64,000 nt of DNA from Photobacterium sanctipauli (GTDB lineage: Bacteria; Pseudomonadota; Gammaproteobacteria; Enterobacterales; Vibrionaceae), in NCBI RefSeq assembly GCF_003026495.1, contig NZ_PYMA01000005.1:124001-188000 (forward strand), in the 5' to 3' direction. The notes beneath the pieces were generated by a model that had not been told where the DNA came from, did not search any database, and saw nothing but the letters and a program-made list of their open reading frames with translations. Positions within the stretch are counted from its first letter, which is position 1, and every line of letters begins with the position of its first letter. This document shows positions 35,318-43,773 of this stretch, piece after piece. The position numbers and the translations under genes were made by a program.

Positions 35318-35358
35318 TGCCCCTTTACTTAGGTAGCAAGGAGGAAAGTAAAGGGGCA
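35318..35358. repeat. GCCCC hairpin, copy 1
   Basis: TGCCCCTTTACTT / AAGTAAAGGGGCA, a perfect 13-bp stem with a 15-base loop holding AAGGAGGA. It is followed by a second hairpin-forming pair, ATGCAC/GTGCAT. Confidence 0.8.
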
Positions 35359-35499
35359 ATGCACAAGTTAACAAGGCTAGTAAGCAGTGTGCATAACTAT
35401 AAGATACCTTGAACGCAGCGATTAACAATTGCATGATGAAACGTTTTCTTTTATGAAATGCTAAATTATGAAGGTATTTTTAAGTCATATTGATCAAGT

Positions 35500-35534
35500 G
35501 CCCCTTTCAGGAAAAGAGGAAAGCAGAAAGGGGC
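35500..35534. repeat. GCCCC hairpin, copy 2
   Basis: GCCCCTTTC / GAAAGGGGC, a 9-bp stem with a 17-base loop containing AGGAAAAGAGGAAAG. The pair CAAATG/CATTTG follows. Confidence 0.75.
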
Positions 35535-35673
35535 GATACACTCGACAAATGGTTTAGGGACTATCATTTGCCATTAGTGCAAATTTAAAATTACATAATG
35601 CGGTTGGCCGCGCAATTGCATTTCTCAATATTTCCTGCATGAGAATGCTAATTTTATCGTGGGTGTGAGTTAT

Positions 35674-35704
35674 TAAAAAAAGCCGCGACTATGTCGCGGC
35701 AAAA
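35674..35704 (-). terminator. Orphan minus-strand terminator in a gene-less tract
   Basis: On the minus strand, the stem GCCGCGAC / GTCGCGGC is followed by seven Ts. The upstream minus-strand gene (PmbA-like) already has its own terminator at 35971-36007. An unannotated minus-strand transcript from about 35.7-35.96 kb is therefore likely. Confidence 0.75.
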
Positions 35705-35748
35705 CAGTTTTACTATTAAACAAGAGTGTTGTTTCCAATGAAGAAGTC

Positions 35749-35778
35749 GCCCCTTTATATAAAAATATATTAAGGGGC
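35749..35778. repeat. GCCCC hairpin, copy 3
   Basis: GCCCCTTtATATA / TATATtAAGGGGC with one mismatch and a 4-base loop. It is followed directly by CTATACCAA...TTGGTATAG (35777-35820), whose loop holds GGAGAGAG. Confidence 0.75.
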
Positions 35779-35970
35779 TATACCAAATGGTAAACGTCGG
35801 AGAGAGTTACCTTGGTATAGGTGTACAATTTACATTGTTTTCTTTTTTGCTCTATGGCACTTGTGAATAATCTATTTATAACAATGTTAAATTGATAATA
35901 TGGATTAACTTCCTTCGAAATATTTGACCAGATATTGAATGGGATTGTCATTGCGATTTAAATAAGCCAT

Positions 35971-36007
35971 AAAAAAAGCAGTCTGGTAAATATTATCAGA
36001 CTGCTTT
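35971..36007 (-). terminator. Terminator of the TldD-PmbA operon
   Basis: On the minus strand AAGCAGTCTG / CAGACTGCTT is followed by a run of seven Ts, 29 bases after the PmbA-like stop codon. Confidence 0.88.
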
Positions 36008-36035
36008 GGTAACGATTGAACTATATCCGTTTCAG

Positions 36036-37379
36036 TTATTTACCCGCGATGCTCAGTTTGTTGAAGCGTATAGTCGGCGCAAAGAAGTCACGCTCGTAAT
36101 CGTGGGTTAGGGTATTACCCACCGCGTCAATCTCTTTGATCATCTGGTAGAAGTTACCTGCAACCGTGATACCACGAACAGCTTGAACACGCTTACCATT
36201 ACGGCACAAGAAGCCGCTTGCACCAAACGAGAAGTCACCGCTGACAGCGTCGGCACCAGAATGCACGCCTTGTAGTTCAACAAGTTCCAGGTACTCGCCT
36301 GCTGTTGCTTCAGCTTCAGAGCTGGTACCCGTCGCAATCACTGTGTGACGAGATGATACGCCTAGGCCACCTTTTGCAGAGCGAGAAGCGTTGGCGGTGT
36401 TTTCAATGCCAAAGAAGCTCGCTGTGTGGCTGTTGTGGAGCAGGCTTTGCAGTTTGCCTTCACCAATCAGAATGGTGTCTTTGGTTGCGTAGCCTTCACT
36501 GTCAAACGCTTTAATGGCGGAGCCGCCTTCAACATAGGCTTGATCAGATACCGTTAGTAGCGGGCTTGCCACCACGTGGTTGACCGAATCGCGCCATGGG
36601 TTGATGCCTTTCATGGCTGATTGGCCCGAAAGGCACATGCCAAACGCACCAAATAGGCTGCTCAAACAACTCAGCTCAAAAATGACACTGTAACTTCCCG
36701 TCGTAATTGGTTCACCATCAAGCAGGGCTTTAGCCATTTCGTAGCCGTGTTCGATACAGTAATTTGGGTCGAGTTGATCAAAACGTCGGCCCGAAGACAT
36801 GCCGCCATGCATTGACTGTTTGCCATCTTGCTCGTAAAGCGTGTAGGCGTAGCAATAGGTAGAACGCTCTTGGTGGTAGCAACGTGTACCTTGAGTATTG
36901 GCAAGGATAACCTGGCTGTCAGACTCACCAAAGCCATTATATGGTGCCGAGGTAGCGTTCGGCTTAGCAACCACTTCGCTCTCTAGTTTGAGCGCCAATG
37001 CGATTTTGTCGTCAACAGTCGCATCATCTTGCTGGTAGATTTCAGGGCTTTCTGTCGTCAGCTGGCTGCCCGCACAGCTAATGGTCTGATGCTCGTCTTG
37101 CTTGGTATACAGTGCGTTTTGCAGTGCATGCTCAACCATCATATCCAGGCTGGCAGGCTCCAATGATTCAGAGTAGCTGGTCGCAATATGCTGATCTTTG
37201 ATAACACGTACACCAATGACTTGGCCTGACGTTACTTTGTACTCGTCAAGCTCGCCCGCATTGGCTTTTAGGGAAAAGTTGTTGCTGCCGCTCGCGATAA
37301 CATCTGCTTCGGCACCAGAGGCTTTGACGCGATCAAGTACTTGATCGATAGCGTTTTGTAGTTGTTGTTGATCGGCCAT
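36036..37379 (-). CDS. TldE/PmbA-family metalloprotease subunit
   Basis: A 447-residue protein of the TldD/PmbA family lacking the HExxxH zinc motif, as expected for the non-catalytic TldE/PmbA partner. The family C-terminal features are present (GVSSRHTVIATG, SGDFSFGASGFLCRNGKRVQAVRGITVAGN). TldD and TldE form a heterodimeric protease that processes unfolded peptides, microcin B17 and CcdA. The ATG shares one base with the TldD stop codon (TAATG), so the two are translated together. It is probably a second pair beside the housekeeping tldD and pmbA, since those usually lie at separate loci. Confidence 0.88.
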   Translation of the reverse strand: MADQQQLQNAIDQVLDRVKASGAEADVIASGSNNFSLKANAGELDEYKVTSGQVIGVRVIKDQHIATSYSESLEPASLDMMVEHALQNALYTKQDEHQTISCAGSQLTTESPEIYQQDDATVDDKIALALKLESEVVAKPNATSAPYNGFGESDSQVILANTQGTRCYHQERSTYCYAYTLYEQDGKQSMHGGMSSGRRFDQLDPNYCIEHGYEMAKALLDGEPITTGSYSVIFELSCLSSLFGAFGMCLSGQSAMKGINPWRDSVNHVVASPLLTVSDQAYVEGGSAIKAFDSEGYATKDTILIGEGKLQSLLHNSHTASFFGIENTANASRSAKGGLGVSSRHTVIATGTSSEAEATAGEYLELVELQGVHSGADAVSGDFSFGASGFLCRNGKRVQAVRGITVAGNFYQMIKEIDAVGNTLTHDYERDFFAPTIRFNKLSIAGK

Positions 37380-38761
37380 TAGTTACCTCCCACAAGAATA
37401 TTGTCTACTTTAAGCGCTGGCTGACCAACCGTCGTTGGTACAGAGCCACTTACTGAGCCACACATACCGGCAGCCAATTCGAAGTCACTGCCGACCATTG
37501 AAATTTCTTTCAATACTTTCGGGCCTGTGCTGATCAGCGTTGCAGACTTAAGTGGTTTGGTAATTTTGCCATTCTCAACCAGATAGGCTTCTTGTACTGC
37601 GAAGTTAAATTCACCGGTACCTGGTTGAACAGAGCCGCCGCCCATTTTCTTGGCGAAGATCCCGCGCTCGACACTTGCGATCATCTCGTCGAGAGAACTG
37701 TCGCCAGGCTCGATAAAGGTGTTACGCATACGAGAGGTTGGGGCGTACTTGTATGACTCGCGACGGCCAGAGCCGGTAGGTGCATAACCTGTTTTCAGCG
37801 ATCCCATGTGGTCAACCATAAAGCTTGTTAGCTTACCGTCTTTAATTAGTTGGGTGCGCTGGGTCTCCATGCCTTCATCATCGATGTTGATTGAGCCCCA
37901 TTCATTGCTCATGGTGCCATCATCGACAGCGTTAACCACTGGGTTGGCAATCATTTCACCCATCTTGTCGTGGAAGACAGAGGCTTTTTTGGCAACAGAC
38001 GTTGTTTCCAGAAGGTGGCCACAGGCTTCGTGGAAAATAACACCACCGAAACCGTTACCAATGATCACTGGCATCTCGCCTGAAGGGCAGTTTTCCGCAA
38101 ACAATTTCACCATGGCTTGTTTAGCGACTTTCTGGCCTAGCTCTTGAGCGTTCAGCTGAGAATTAAACTCCCAACCTGTCAGTGCACCTGGCGCTTCAAA
38201 GCCAGTGGACTGCTCGCTACCGTTCTGGGCGATGGCCGTTGCTGCTACGCGGGTGTAATGGCGGGTGTCGCCAATATGCAGCCCTGTTGAGTTGAAGATT
38301 TCTACTTGCTGTTCACGCTGCAGAATACGGCCAATGAACTGTGAGATCTTCTCATCTTCATTGCGTGCCGCCTCGTTGGTTTGACGTAAGAAGGCAATTT
38401 TAGCCTCAAGGTTAGCCCCTTGATTTAAAGGAAGCTGACATTGGTGCTTGCTGGTGTAGCGGCTAAGATTCAAGCTACCCGCAGTCGCAATTTGATCGCG
38501 TTTGTCTTTGGCTGCCAATAGGCTGGTAACGCGTTTAAGCTCTTCTTCATCAGTACTGTTGGTGTATCCATAAAGTACTTTATGACCGAAGAATAGACGA
38601 ACACCGATACCAAAATCGATGCCGGAGTTTACTTTATCGATATCACCAGAAATCAGCTCAACTGAGCTTGATTGATGATGCTCAACGAACAATTCGGCAA
38701 AATCCGCACCGAGGAACAGCGCGTGATCGATGACCGCTTGTGCAGTAGCAGGGTTTAGCAT
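37379..38761 (-). CDS. TldD-family metalloprotease, catalytic subunit
   Basis: A 460-residue protein with the TldD zinc site HEACGH (H244, E245, H249) in GGVIFHEACGHLLETT. Conserved downstream glycine-rich regions include YAPTSRMRNTFI and GTGEFNFAVQEAYLVENGKI. ATG 38761 follows AAGGAG; the longer frame to 38818 is rejected. It is the first gene of a two-gene operon with the TldE/PmbA partner. The COG0523 GTPase gene, 118 bases upstream on the same strand, might be in the same transcript. No RiPP precursor was recognised nearby. Confidence 0.9.
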   Translation of the reverse strand: MLNPATAQAVIDHALFLGADFAELFVEHHQSSSVELISGDIDKVNSGIDFGIGVRLFFGHKVLYGYTNSTDEEELKRVTSLLAAKDKRDQIATAGSLNLSRYTSKHQCQLPLNQGANLEAKIAFLRQTNEAARNEDEKISQFIGRILQREQQVEIFNSTGLHIGDTRHYTRVAATAIAQNGSEQSTGFEAPGALTGWEFNSQLNAQELGQKVAKQAMVKLFAENCPSGEMPVIIGNGFGGVIFHEACGHLLETTSVAKKASVFHDKMGEMIANPVVNAVDDGTMSNEWGSINIDDEGMETQRTQLIKDGKLTSFMVDHMGSLKTGYAPTGSGRRESYKYAPTSRMRNTFIEPGDSSLDEMIASVERGIFAKKMGGGSVQPGTGEFNFAVQEAYLVENGKITKPLKSATLISTGPKVLKEISMVGSDFELAAGMCGSVSGSVPTTVGQPALKVDNILVGGN

Positions 38762-38879
38762 AGTTGCTCCTTGCGTAATCGAGTAAAACCGGGGTTTTAC
38801 CAAAGTGTATTTTACCAACTGATATTGGTTTAATTATTAGCAGGTTATAGCGGCTTTGACACCGCTATAACGACTTGGT

Positions 38880-39860
38880 TTACTTTTTCGTTGCCAACGA
38901 ACATAGAATTTCTTCCAGTTCATCCCACGGTAGTTTGTCTTTGTCGATAACTTCAATACGCGACTCAAAGCCTTCTAGCGATAGCTCATTTACAGTCACA
39001 ACTTGGTTCACGACATTGAAGGCGTAGTAGCCTTGCTCGGTATTCACGACAGCTTTCACGCGCTGGGCATTGATGTTCGAAAGTAGCGAGAACATGTTTG
39101 AGAAATCAAACTGTTGCTCAACAGCGAAGAACCAGCCGCAGCTGTGGTAGCCTTGACCACTATTTTCCTTACGAACAAACAACTGCCCTGGTGCCAGTTC
39201 AAAGCCGGGTAGCGGGGCATCGTCTTCGCCATGATGATGGTGGTGGCTATGCTCGGATTGACGTTCGATACGTTCATGGTCAAGCCAAGGTAGCTCAAGC
39301 TCGCCTTGGCTCACTTGGCCAATAACGGCTTTCTTTGGTTCAATTTGGCCAACGTATTCTTCGAAAGCAAGTAAGTCGTAATCGCTGCATTCGTCGATTT
39401 TGTTCGCCACAACAATATCAGCCAGTGAGATCTGATCTTGGAAGTTGTGGTTGTCGGTATACAGTGGATCAGACACGTGGCGAGGGTCAACCAAGGTAAT
39501 TGTGGCCTTAAGGTCGATGTAGTTGCTGTAGGTGTCAGAAATCATCTTGTTGATCATTTCTTTCGGATGACCTAAACCGGTAGGTTCAAGGATCAAGCGA
39601 TCGGGTTTTTGTGCAAGTAGGGCATTGATACCGACGGACATTGGCAGACCAGCAACACAGCACATGCAGCCGCCAGGTACTTCTTTAACAATCGCGCCTT
39701 GTTGATCAAGAATGGCACCGTCAACACCCACGTTGCCGAATTCGTTGATAAGAATGGCCCACTTTTCATTTTCTGGCTTACGTGCCAGCAGAGACAAGAT
39801 AGAGGTCGTTTTACCCGCTCCCAAGAAGCCGGTAATGATATTGGTTGGAATGCGCTTCAT
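38880..39860 (-). CDS. COG0523 (CobW/P47K) GTP-dependent metallochaperone
   Basis: A protein of about 326 residues with the G3E GTPase motifs: Walker A GFLGAGKTT near the N-terminus, the metal-binding GGCMCC (CxCC), the conserved LILEPTGLGHP, and the NKID specificity motif. A histidine-rich patch HSHHHHH precedes the CobW C-terminal domain. These proteins insert or deliver metals, mostly zinc or cobalt. It is nearest the YjiA/YeiR side of the family, and the metal is unknown. ATG 39860 starts at MKRIPTNIITG; the longer frame to 39905 is not needed. Confidence 0.88.
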   Translation of the reverse strand: MKRIPTNIITGFLGAGKTTSILSLLARKPENEKWAILINEFGNVGVDGAILDQQGAIVKEVPGGCMCCVAGLPMSVGINALLAQKPDRLILEPTGLGHPKEMINKMISDTYSNYIDLKATITLVDPRHVSDPLYTDNHNFQDQISLADIVVANKIDECSDYDLLAFEEYVGQIEPKKAVIGQVSQGELELPWLDHERIERQSEHSHHHHHGEDDAPLPGFELAPGQLFVRKENSGQGYHSCGWFFAVEQQFDFSNMFSLLSNINAQRVKAVVNTEQGYYAFNVVNQVVTVNELSLEGFESRIEVIDKDKLPWDELEEILCSLATKK

Positions 39861-39962
39861 ACTCTGTGTCACTCTCCTTTGTAGTGAGTGCATCATATCA
39901 TCCAATGAGCAACTTCGCGGTAAATAAGACGATATTGCATTAACTTGGGAGATAAACGGTAA

Positions 39963-41978
39963 TTATTGTTCCAATTCTGGTCTATTTTTGAACCCTTCAA
40001 GTGCATCTGGGTTCGCAAGCGCCCCTCGATTTTTCACCGGTTGGTGATGGACGATGTTTCTCACTGCCAACTCCACTAATTTGCCTGATTTGGTCCTCGG
40101 GATATCGTTGACGGTAAGGATTATTTCGGGCACATGTCGTGGTGAGCAATTTGCCTTAATGGTTTCTTTAATTCGGGTTTTAAGCTGATCGTTTAATTGC
40201 TCGGTTTCTTTCAGTTGGACAAAAAGTACGATACGGCTGTCGCTGCCAACATTCTGGCTAATGACTAGCGAGTCGACAATTTCCGGCATTGGGTTAACCT
40301 GACGGTAGATTTCAGCCGTGCCTATTCTGACACCGCCAGGGTTTAGCACGGCATCGGAACGTCCGTAGAAAACCATTCCCCATGACGCGGTAAGCTCGAC
40401 GAAATCTCCATGGTGCCAAACGTTAGGGTAGGTATCCCAATAGGCACTTTGGTACTTGCTGCCATCAGTATCGTTCCAAAAGCCGCAGGGTTGGTTGGGG
40501 AAGCTATTGCAACAGACAAGTTCGCCTTGTTGCTCAAAGACTGACTTGCCTGTGATATCAAAGACGTTGACATCCATACCCAGCGCTCGCCCTTGGCATT
40601 CACCGCGAAAAACCGGGCTGATGGGATTACCAATGGCAAAACAGCCACAGATATCAGTGCCGCCAGAAATGGAGGCTAATTGAATGTCGTTATGGATATG
40701 CTGGTACACATAATCGAATTGCTCAGGTGCCAGTACTGAGCCGGTTGAACAGACGGTTTTAAGTGACTTGAGTGGGTGATTGAGAGTAGGTGAGTACTGC
40801 TGCTTTTCTAATGCCTCTAGGTACTTGGCTGAAGTGCCAAAAATAGTGACTTGCTCTTGCTCGGCCATATCCCAAAGTACATTGCCATCTGGGTAGAATG
40901 GGGAGCCATCATAAATCACTAACGTGGCACCTGAGGCAAGGCCGCTGACCATCCAGTTCCACATCATCCAGCCGCAAGTTGTGAAATAGAACAGCCGATC
41001 GCCCGATTGGATATTGCAGTGTAACTGATGTTCTTTAAGGTGGTTGAGTAAGGTACCGCCAACGCTGTGGGTGATGCATTTTGGCTTACCCGTTGTCCCC
41101 GAAGAATACAGAATATAGAGCGGGTGGTTGAAGGCAACGGGCGTAAAATGGATTTCGTTTGGCTCAAATTGAGTCAAAATTTCATGCCATTGGGTCGTTT
41201 GGATACTTCCAATGTTGTTGTTTTCAGGAGAGCTGTTGATAAAAGGAATGACAACGACATGTGTCAGGCTTGGCAGTTGGGCAATGATTTGTTCTGTTTT
41301 CTCCGAATAATCAATGGTCTTGCCATTGTAGTAATAGCCATCAGCGCAGAAGAGGACTTTTGGTTGGGTTTGGCTAAAACGCTCAACCACGCTGTCAGTT
41401 CCGAAATCCGGTGAAGTGGAACTCCAGATCGCCCCTAGCGACGTTGTGGCTAGCATCGCCACAATAGTCTGTGGCAAGTTGGGTAAATAGCCTGCCACCA
41501 CATCCCCTTGCTTTACCCCATTGGCTTTGAGGTAGCTAGCAACCTGCGAGGTTTGGCGATAGAGCTGTTGCCAACTTAAATGCTGCCTGCGACTTTGATC
41601 CCCTTCGCTATGAAAGATGATGGCATCGGCAGCTGCGTGACGCGCCCAACCATCAAGCAAGTTCTCGGCATAGTTTAATGTTGAATTGGGAAACCATTGC
41701 GTATCCTTCGCTGGGGCTTGACTATCAGAGGGACAAAAGCTGATGGGAGGCTGTTGATAACCTTTTACATTGCAAAATTCCCACAGCATCGACCAGAAAG
41801 CCTCACTGTTTGAGACTGACCATTGATGAAGCTGGTTGTAATCATGGAAGAGGGTGTTTTGCTGTTCACTTAATTCAACCATGAATTGATATAGCCGGCT
41901 GTCATGAATCCGATCTTTGTCTGGCATCCATAACATTTGTGAGATTGGGTGACGGTCATTGGCTTGATTACTGTCCAC
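39963..41978 (-). CDS. aacS: Acetoacetate-CoA ligase (acetoacetyl-CoA synthetase)
   Basis: A 671-residue acyl-adenylate-forming enzyme with the typical acetoacetyl-CoA synthetase N-terminus and ATP-binding motif YILYSSGTTGKPKCITHS. It also has GGTDICGCF, the VWHHGDFVEL aspartate region, and the C-terminal lysine motif IPRTKSGKLVELAVR. It activates acetoacetate, the product of fumarylacetoacetate cleavage, with ATP and CoA. It is the last gene of the hmgA-fahA-maiA operon, 52 bases after maiA, so it completes the tyrosine pathway to acetyl-CoA units. The gene-symbol usage varies between organisms. Confidence 0.92.
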   Translation of the reverse strand: MDSNQANDRHPISQMLWMPDKDRIHDSRLYQFMVELSEQQNTLFHDYNQLHQWSVSNSEAFWSMLWEFCNVKGYQQPPISFCPSDSQAPAKDTQWFPNSTLNYAENLLDGWARHAAADAIIFHSEGDQSRRQHLSWQQLYRQTSQVASYLKANGVKQGDVVAGYLPNLPQTIVAMLATTSLGAIWSSTSPDFGTDSVVERFSQTQPKVLFCADGYYYNGKTIDYSEKTEQIIAQLPSLTHVVVIPFINSSPENNNIGSIQTTQWHEILTQFEPNEIHFTPVAFNHPLYILYSSGTTGKPKCITHSVGGTLLNHLKEHQLHCNIQSGDRLFYFTTCGWMMWNWMVSGLASGATLVIYDGSPFYPDGNVLWDMAEQEQVTIFGTSAKYLEALEKQQYSPTLNHPLKSLKTVCSTGSVLAPEQFDYVYQHIHNDIQLASISGGTDICGCFAIGNPISPVFRGECQGRALGMDVNVFDITGKSVFEQQGELVCCNSFPNQPCGFWNDTDGSKYQSAYWDTYPNVWHHGDFVELTASWGMVFYGRSDAVLNPGGVRIGTAEIYRQVNPMPEIVDSLVISQNVGSDSRIVLFVQLKETEQLNDQLKTRIKETIKANCSPRHVPEIILTVNDIPRTKSGKLVELAVRNIVHHQPVKNRGALANPDALEGFKNRPELEQ

Positions 41979-42030
41979 CAGAGCCTCCTTAACTGATGTG
42001 TATTCACGGATTCATTGGCGCTTCATCGTG

Positions 42031-42669
42031 CTAGGGCATTTGATTGTCTGGATGCGCTTTGACAAAAGCAGGAAGCTCAAGACAGCGCTGCTCAATTTCA
42101 AGTAGGTGTTGATAGCGGCTGGTATCGAAACCGAACCTTTTGGCGTTATAAAGCTGGGGAACCAAGCAAATGTCGGCCATGGTTGGGCTGTTTCCACAGC
42201 AAAACGTCGTATTCTGGCGACTGATCAGACTTTCAATTGCTTGAAAGCCGCGTTGTAACCAATGGTGATACCAAACCATCTTTTCGTTTTGATTGACCCC
42301 AAATTCAGTATTGAGGTAATTCAGTACGCGCAGATTGTTTAATGGGTGGATATCGCAGGCGATAGCGAGGGAAATTTCTCGGCATCGGGCTTTGTCAAAG
42401 GCATTCTGTGGTAACAGAGGTGGCTCGGGGTAGCATTCATCAAGGTACTCAATGATGGCAATAGATTGACCAAGCACGCCAGTGCTATCGGCATCGTCAC
42501 TAAAGCCTGGCACCAAACCATTGGGGTTGATGGCTGTATAACTGGCACTGTTTTGCTCATTATCCAACAGCGAGACAGGGCGTTGGTCGTAGGCAAGCTG
42601 CTTTAGGTTCAGTGCAATGCGAACCCGATAGGAGGCAGAAGAGCGATAATAGTCATAAAGCTTAATCAT
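42031..42669 (-). CDS. maiA: Maleylacetoacetate isomerase
   Basis: A 212-residue zeta-class glutathione S-transferase with the signature SSASYRVRIALNLK near residues 10-25 (catalytic Ser-Ser-x-Ser region). The zeta-class PNGLVPGF variant and the C-terminal QLYNAKRFGFD are also present. It uses glutathione to convert 4-maleylacetoacetate to 4-fumarylacetoacetate. It lies 22 bases downstream of fahA in the homogentisate operon. Confidence 0.93.
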   Translation of the reverse strand: MIKLYDYYRSSASYRVRIALNLKQLAYDQRPVSLLDNEQNSASYTAINPNGLVPGFSDDADSTGVLGQSIAIIEYLDECYPEPPLLPQNAFDKARCREISLAIACDIHPLNNLRVLNYLNTEFGVNQNEKMVWYHHWLQRGFQAIESLISRQNTTFCCGNSPTMADICLVPQLYNAKRFGFDTSRYQHLLEIEQRCLELPAFVKAHPDNQMP

Positions 42670-42691
42670 TGAGTATCCTTGATCGTCACGA

Positions 42692-43714
42692 TTAATGAGG
42701 TCGATGATGGTTTAGGTCTTCCTCTAGATACTTGTGCTCATAACGTACAACTTTCTGTTCGATAGCCCCGAAAATTGAATCGTTATTATCATCCAGCATT
42801 TCTATTCGCACGGTGTCGCCAAACTTCATGAATGGCGTTTGTGCCTCACCGTGTTCCAGTATTTCGAGCATTCTGCGCTCGGCTATACAGCAAGAGCCGC
42901 TGCTGCGATCTTTGTTCGATACGGTTCCCGAACCAATAATGGTGCCTGCCGCGATATGGCGACTCTTGGCAATGTGCTGGACTAGTTCGGCGAAGTTAAA
43001 GGTCATGTCTGTACCGGCATGAGGATTGCCAAATAGCTCACCGTTGAGGTGAACATTGAGCCGCTGATGCAGTTTGTAGTCATGCCAACTTTCACCCAGT
43101 TCATCGGGGGTGACGGCAACCGGAGAAAAGGAGGAGGCAGGTTTAGATTGGAAAAAGCCGAAGCCTTTGCCCAATTCACCGGGGATCAGGTTTCGAAGTG
43201 AGACATCATTGACCAGCATGAGTAGCTTGATATGGCCATGCACTTCCTCGGTGCGCGTGCCCATTGGCACATCGTTGGTGACAACCGCGATCTCTCCCTC
43301 GAAGTCGATGCCCCAGCTCTCATCGGCAACACTGATATCTTCATTAGGAGCCAGAAAACCATCGGACATGCCTTGGTACATTAACGGGTCACTCCAGAAG
43401 CTTTCTGGCATTTCGGCACCGCGGGCTTTACGTACCAGCTCCACATGGTTGACATAGGCACTGCCATCTGCCCATTGGTAGGCGCGGGGAAGTGGCGATG
43501 CGCAAAATGCAGGGTTGAAACTGAAGCTATCGGTGACAAGGCCGTCGTTAAGGTTGCGATAGATATGCTCTAGGTCTGCCGCGACCTGATCCCAGTTATC
43601 CAGCGCAAATTGCAGGGTTGGGGCGATATCATGGACGTGGGCAGCGGTTTTAAGATCGCGGGAGACCACAACAAGTTGGCCGTCACGACCGTGATTAAGC
43701 GATGCTAATTTCAC
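42692..43714 (-). CDS. fahA: Fumarylacetoacetate hydrolase (fumarylacetoacetase)
   Basis: A 340-residue FAH-family enzyme with the metal-binding IDFEGEIAVV and ADESWGIDFEGE segment, the long C-terminal domain (IGSGTVSNKDRSSGSCCIAERRM), and MKFGDTVRIEMLDD. It hydrolyses fumarylacetoacetate to fumarate and acetoacetate. It is the second gene of the homogentisate operon. Its C-terminal half resembles, but is much longer than, the FAH-family protein at 3673. Confidence 0.93.
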   Translation of the reverse strand: MKLASLNHGRDGQLVVVSRDLKTAAHVHDIAPTLQFALDNWDQVAADLEHIYRNLNDGLVTDSFSFNPAFCASPLPRAYQWADGSAYVNHVELVRKARGAEMPESFWSDPLMYQGMSDGFLAPNEDISVADESWGIDFEGEIAVVTNDVPMGTRTEEVHGHIKLLMLVNDVSLRNLIPGELGKGFGFFQSKPASSFSPVAVTPDELGESWHDYKLHQRLNVHLNGELFGNPHAGTDMTFNFAELVQHIAKSRHIAAGTIIGSGTVSNKDRSSGSCCIAERRMLEILEHGEAQTPFMKFGDTVRIEMLDDNNDSIFGAIEQKVVRYEHKYLEEDLNHHRPH

Positions 43715-43773
43715 GTTTTGCTCCTTGTTTACAATGTAAATTCTCGTTTTTCAGAACGAAAAACTGGCTGTAT

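Larger units (their letters stand above)
35289..36035. other. Gene-less 0.75-kb hairpin-rich region
   Basis: No open reading frame of note. The region holds three related GCCCC hairpins, the orphan minus-strand terminator, and the terminator of the gene to the right. The sequence is otherwise A+T-rich. It is a candidate for one or more structured RNAs. Confidence 0.6.

Noticed and set aside
35318..35778. The GCCCC hairpins as integron attC sites
   Set aside because: No paired GTTRRRY/RYYYAAC core sites, no integrase and no gene-cassette array are present.
35318..35820. The GGA-containing hairpins as a second CsrB/CsrC RNA
   Set aside because: GGA triplets are too few and irregular compared with csrB at 57650, and no terminator or VarA box frames the tract on the plus strand.
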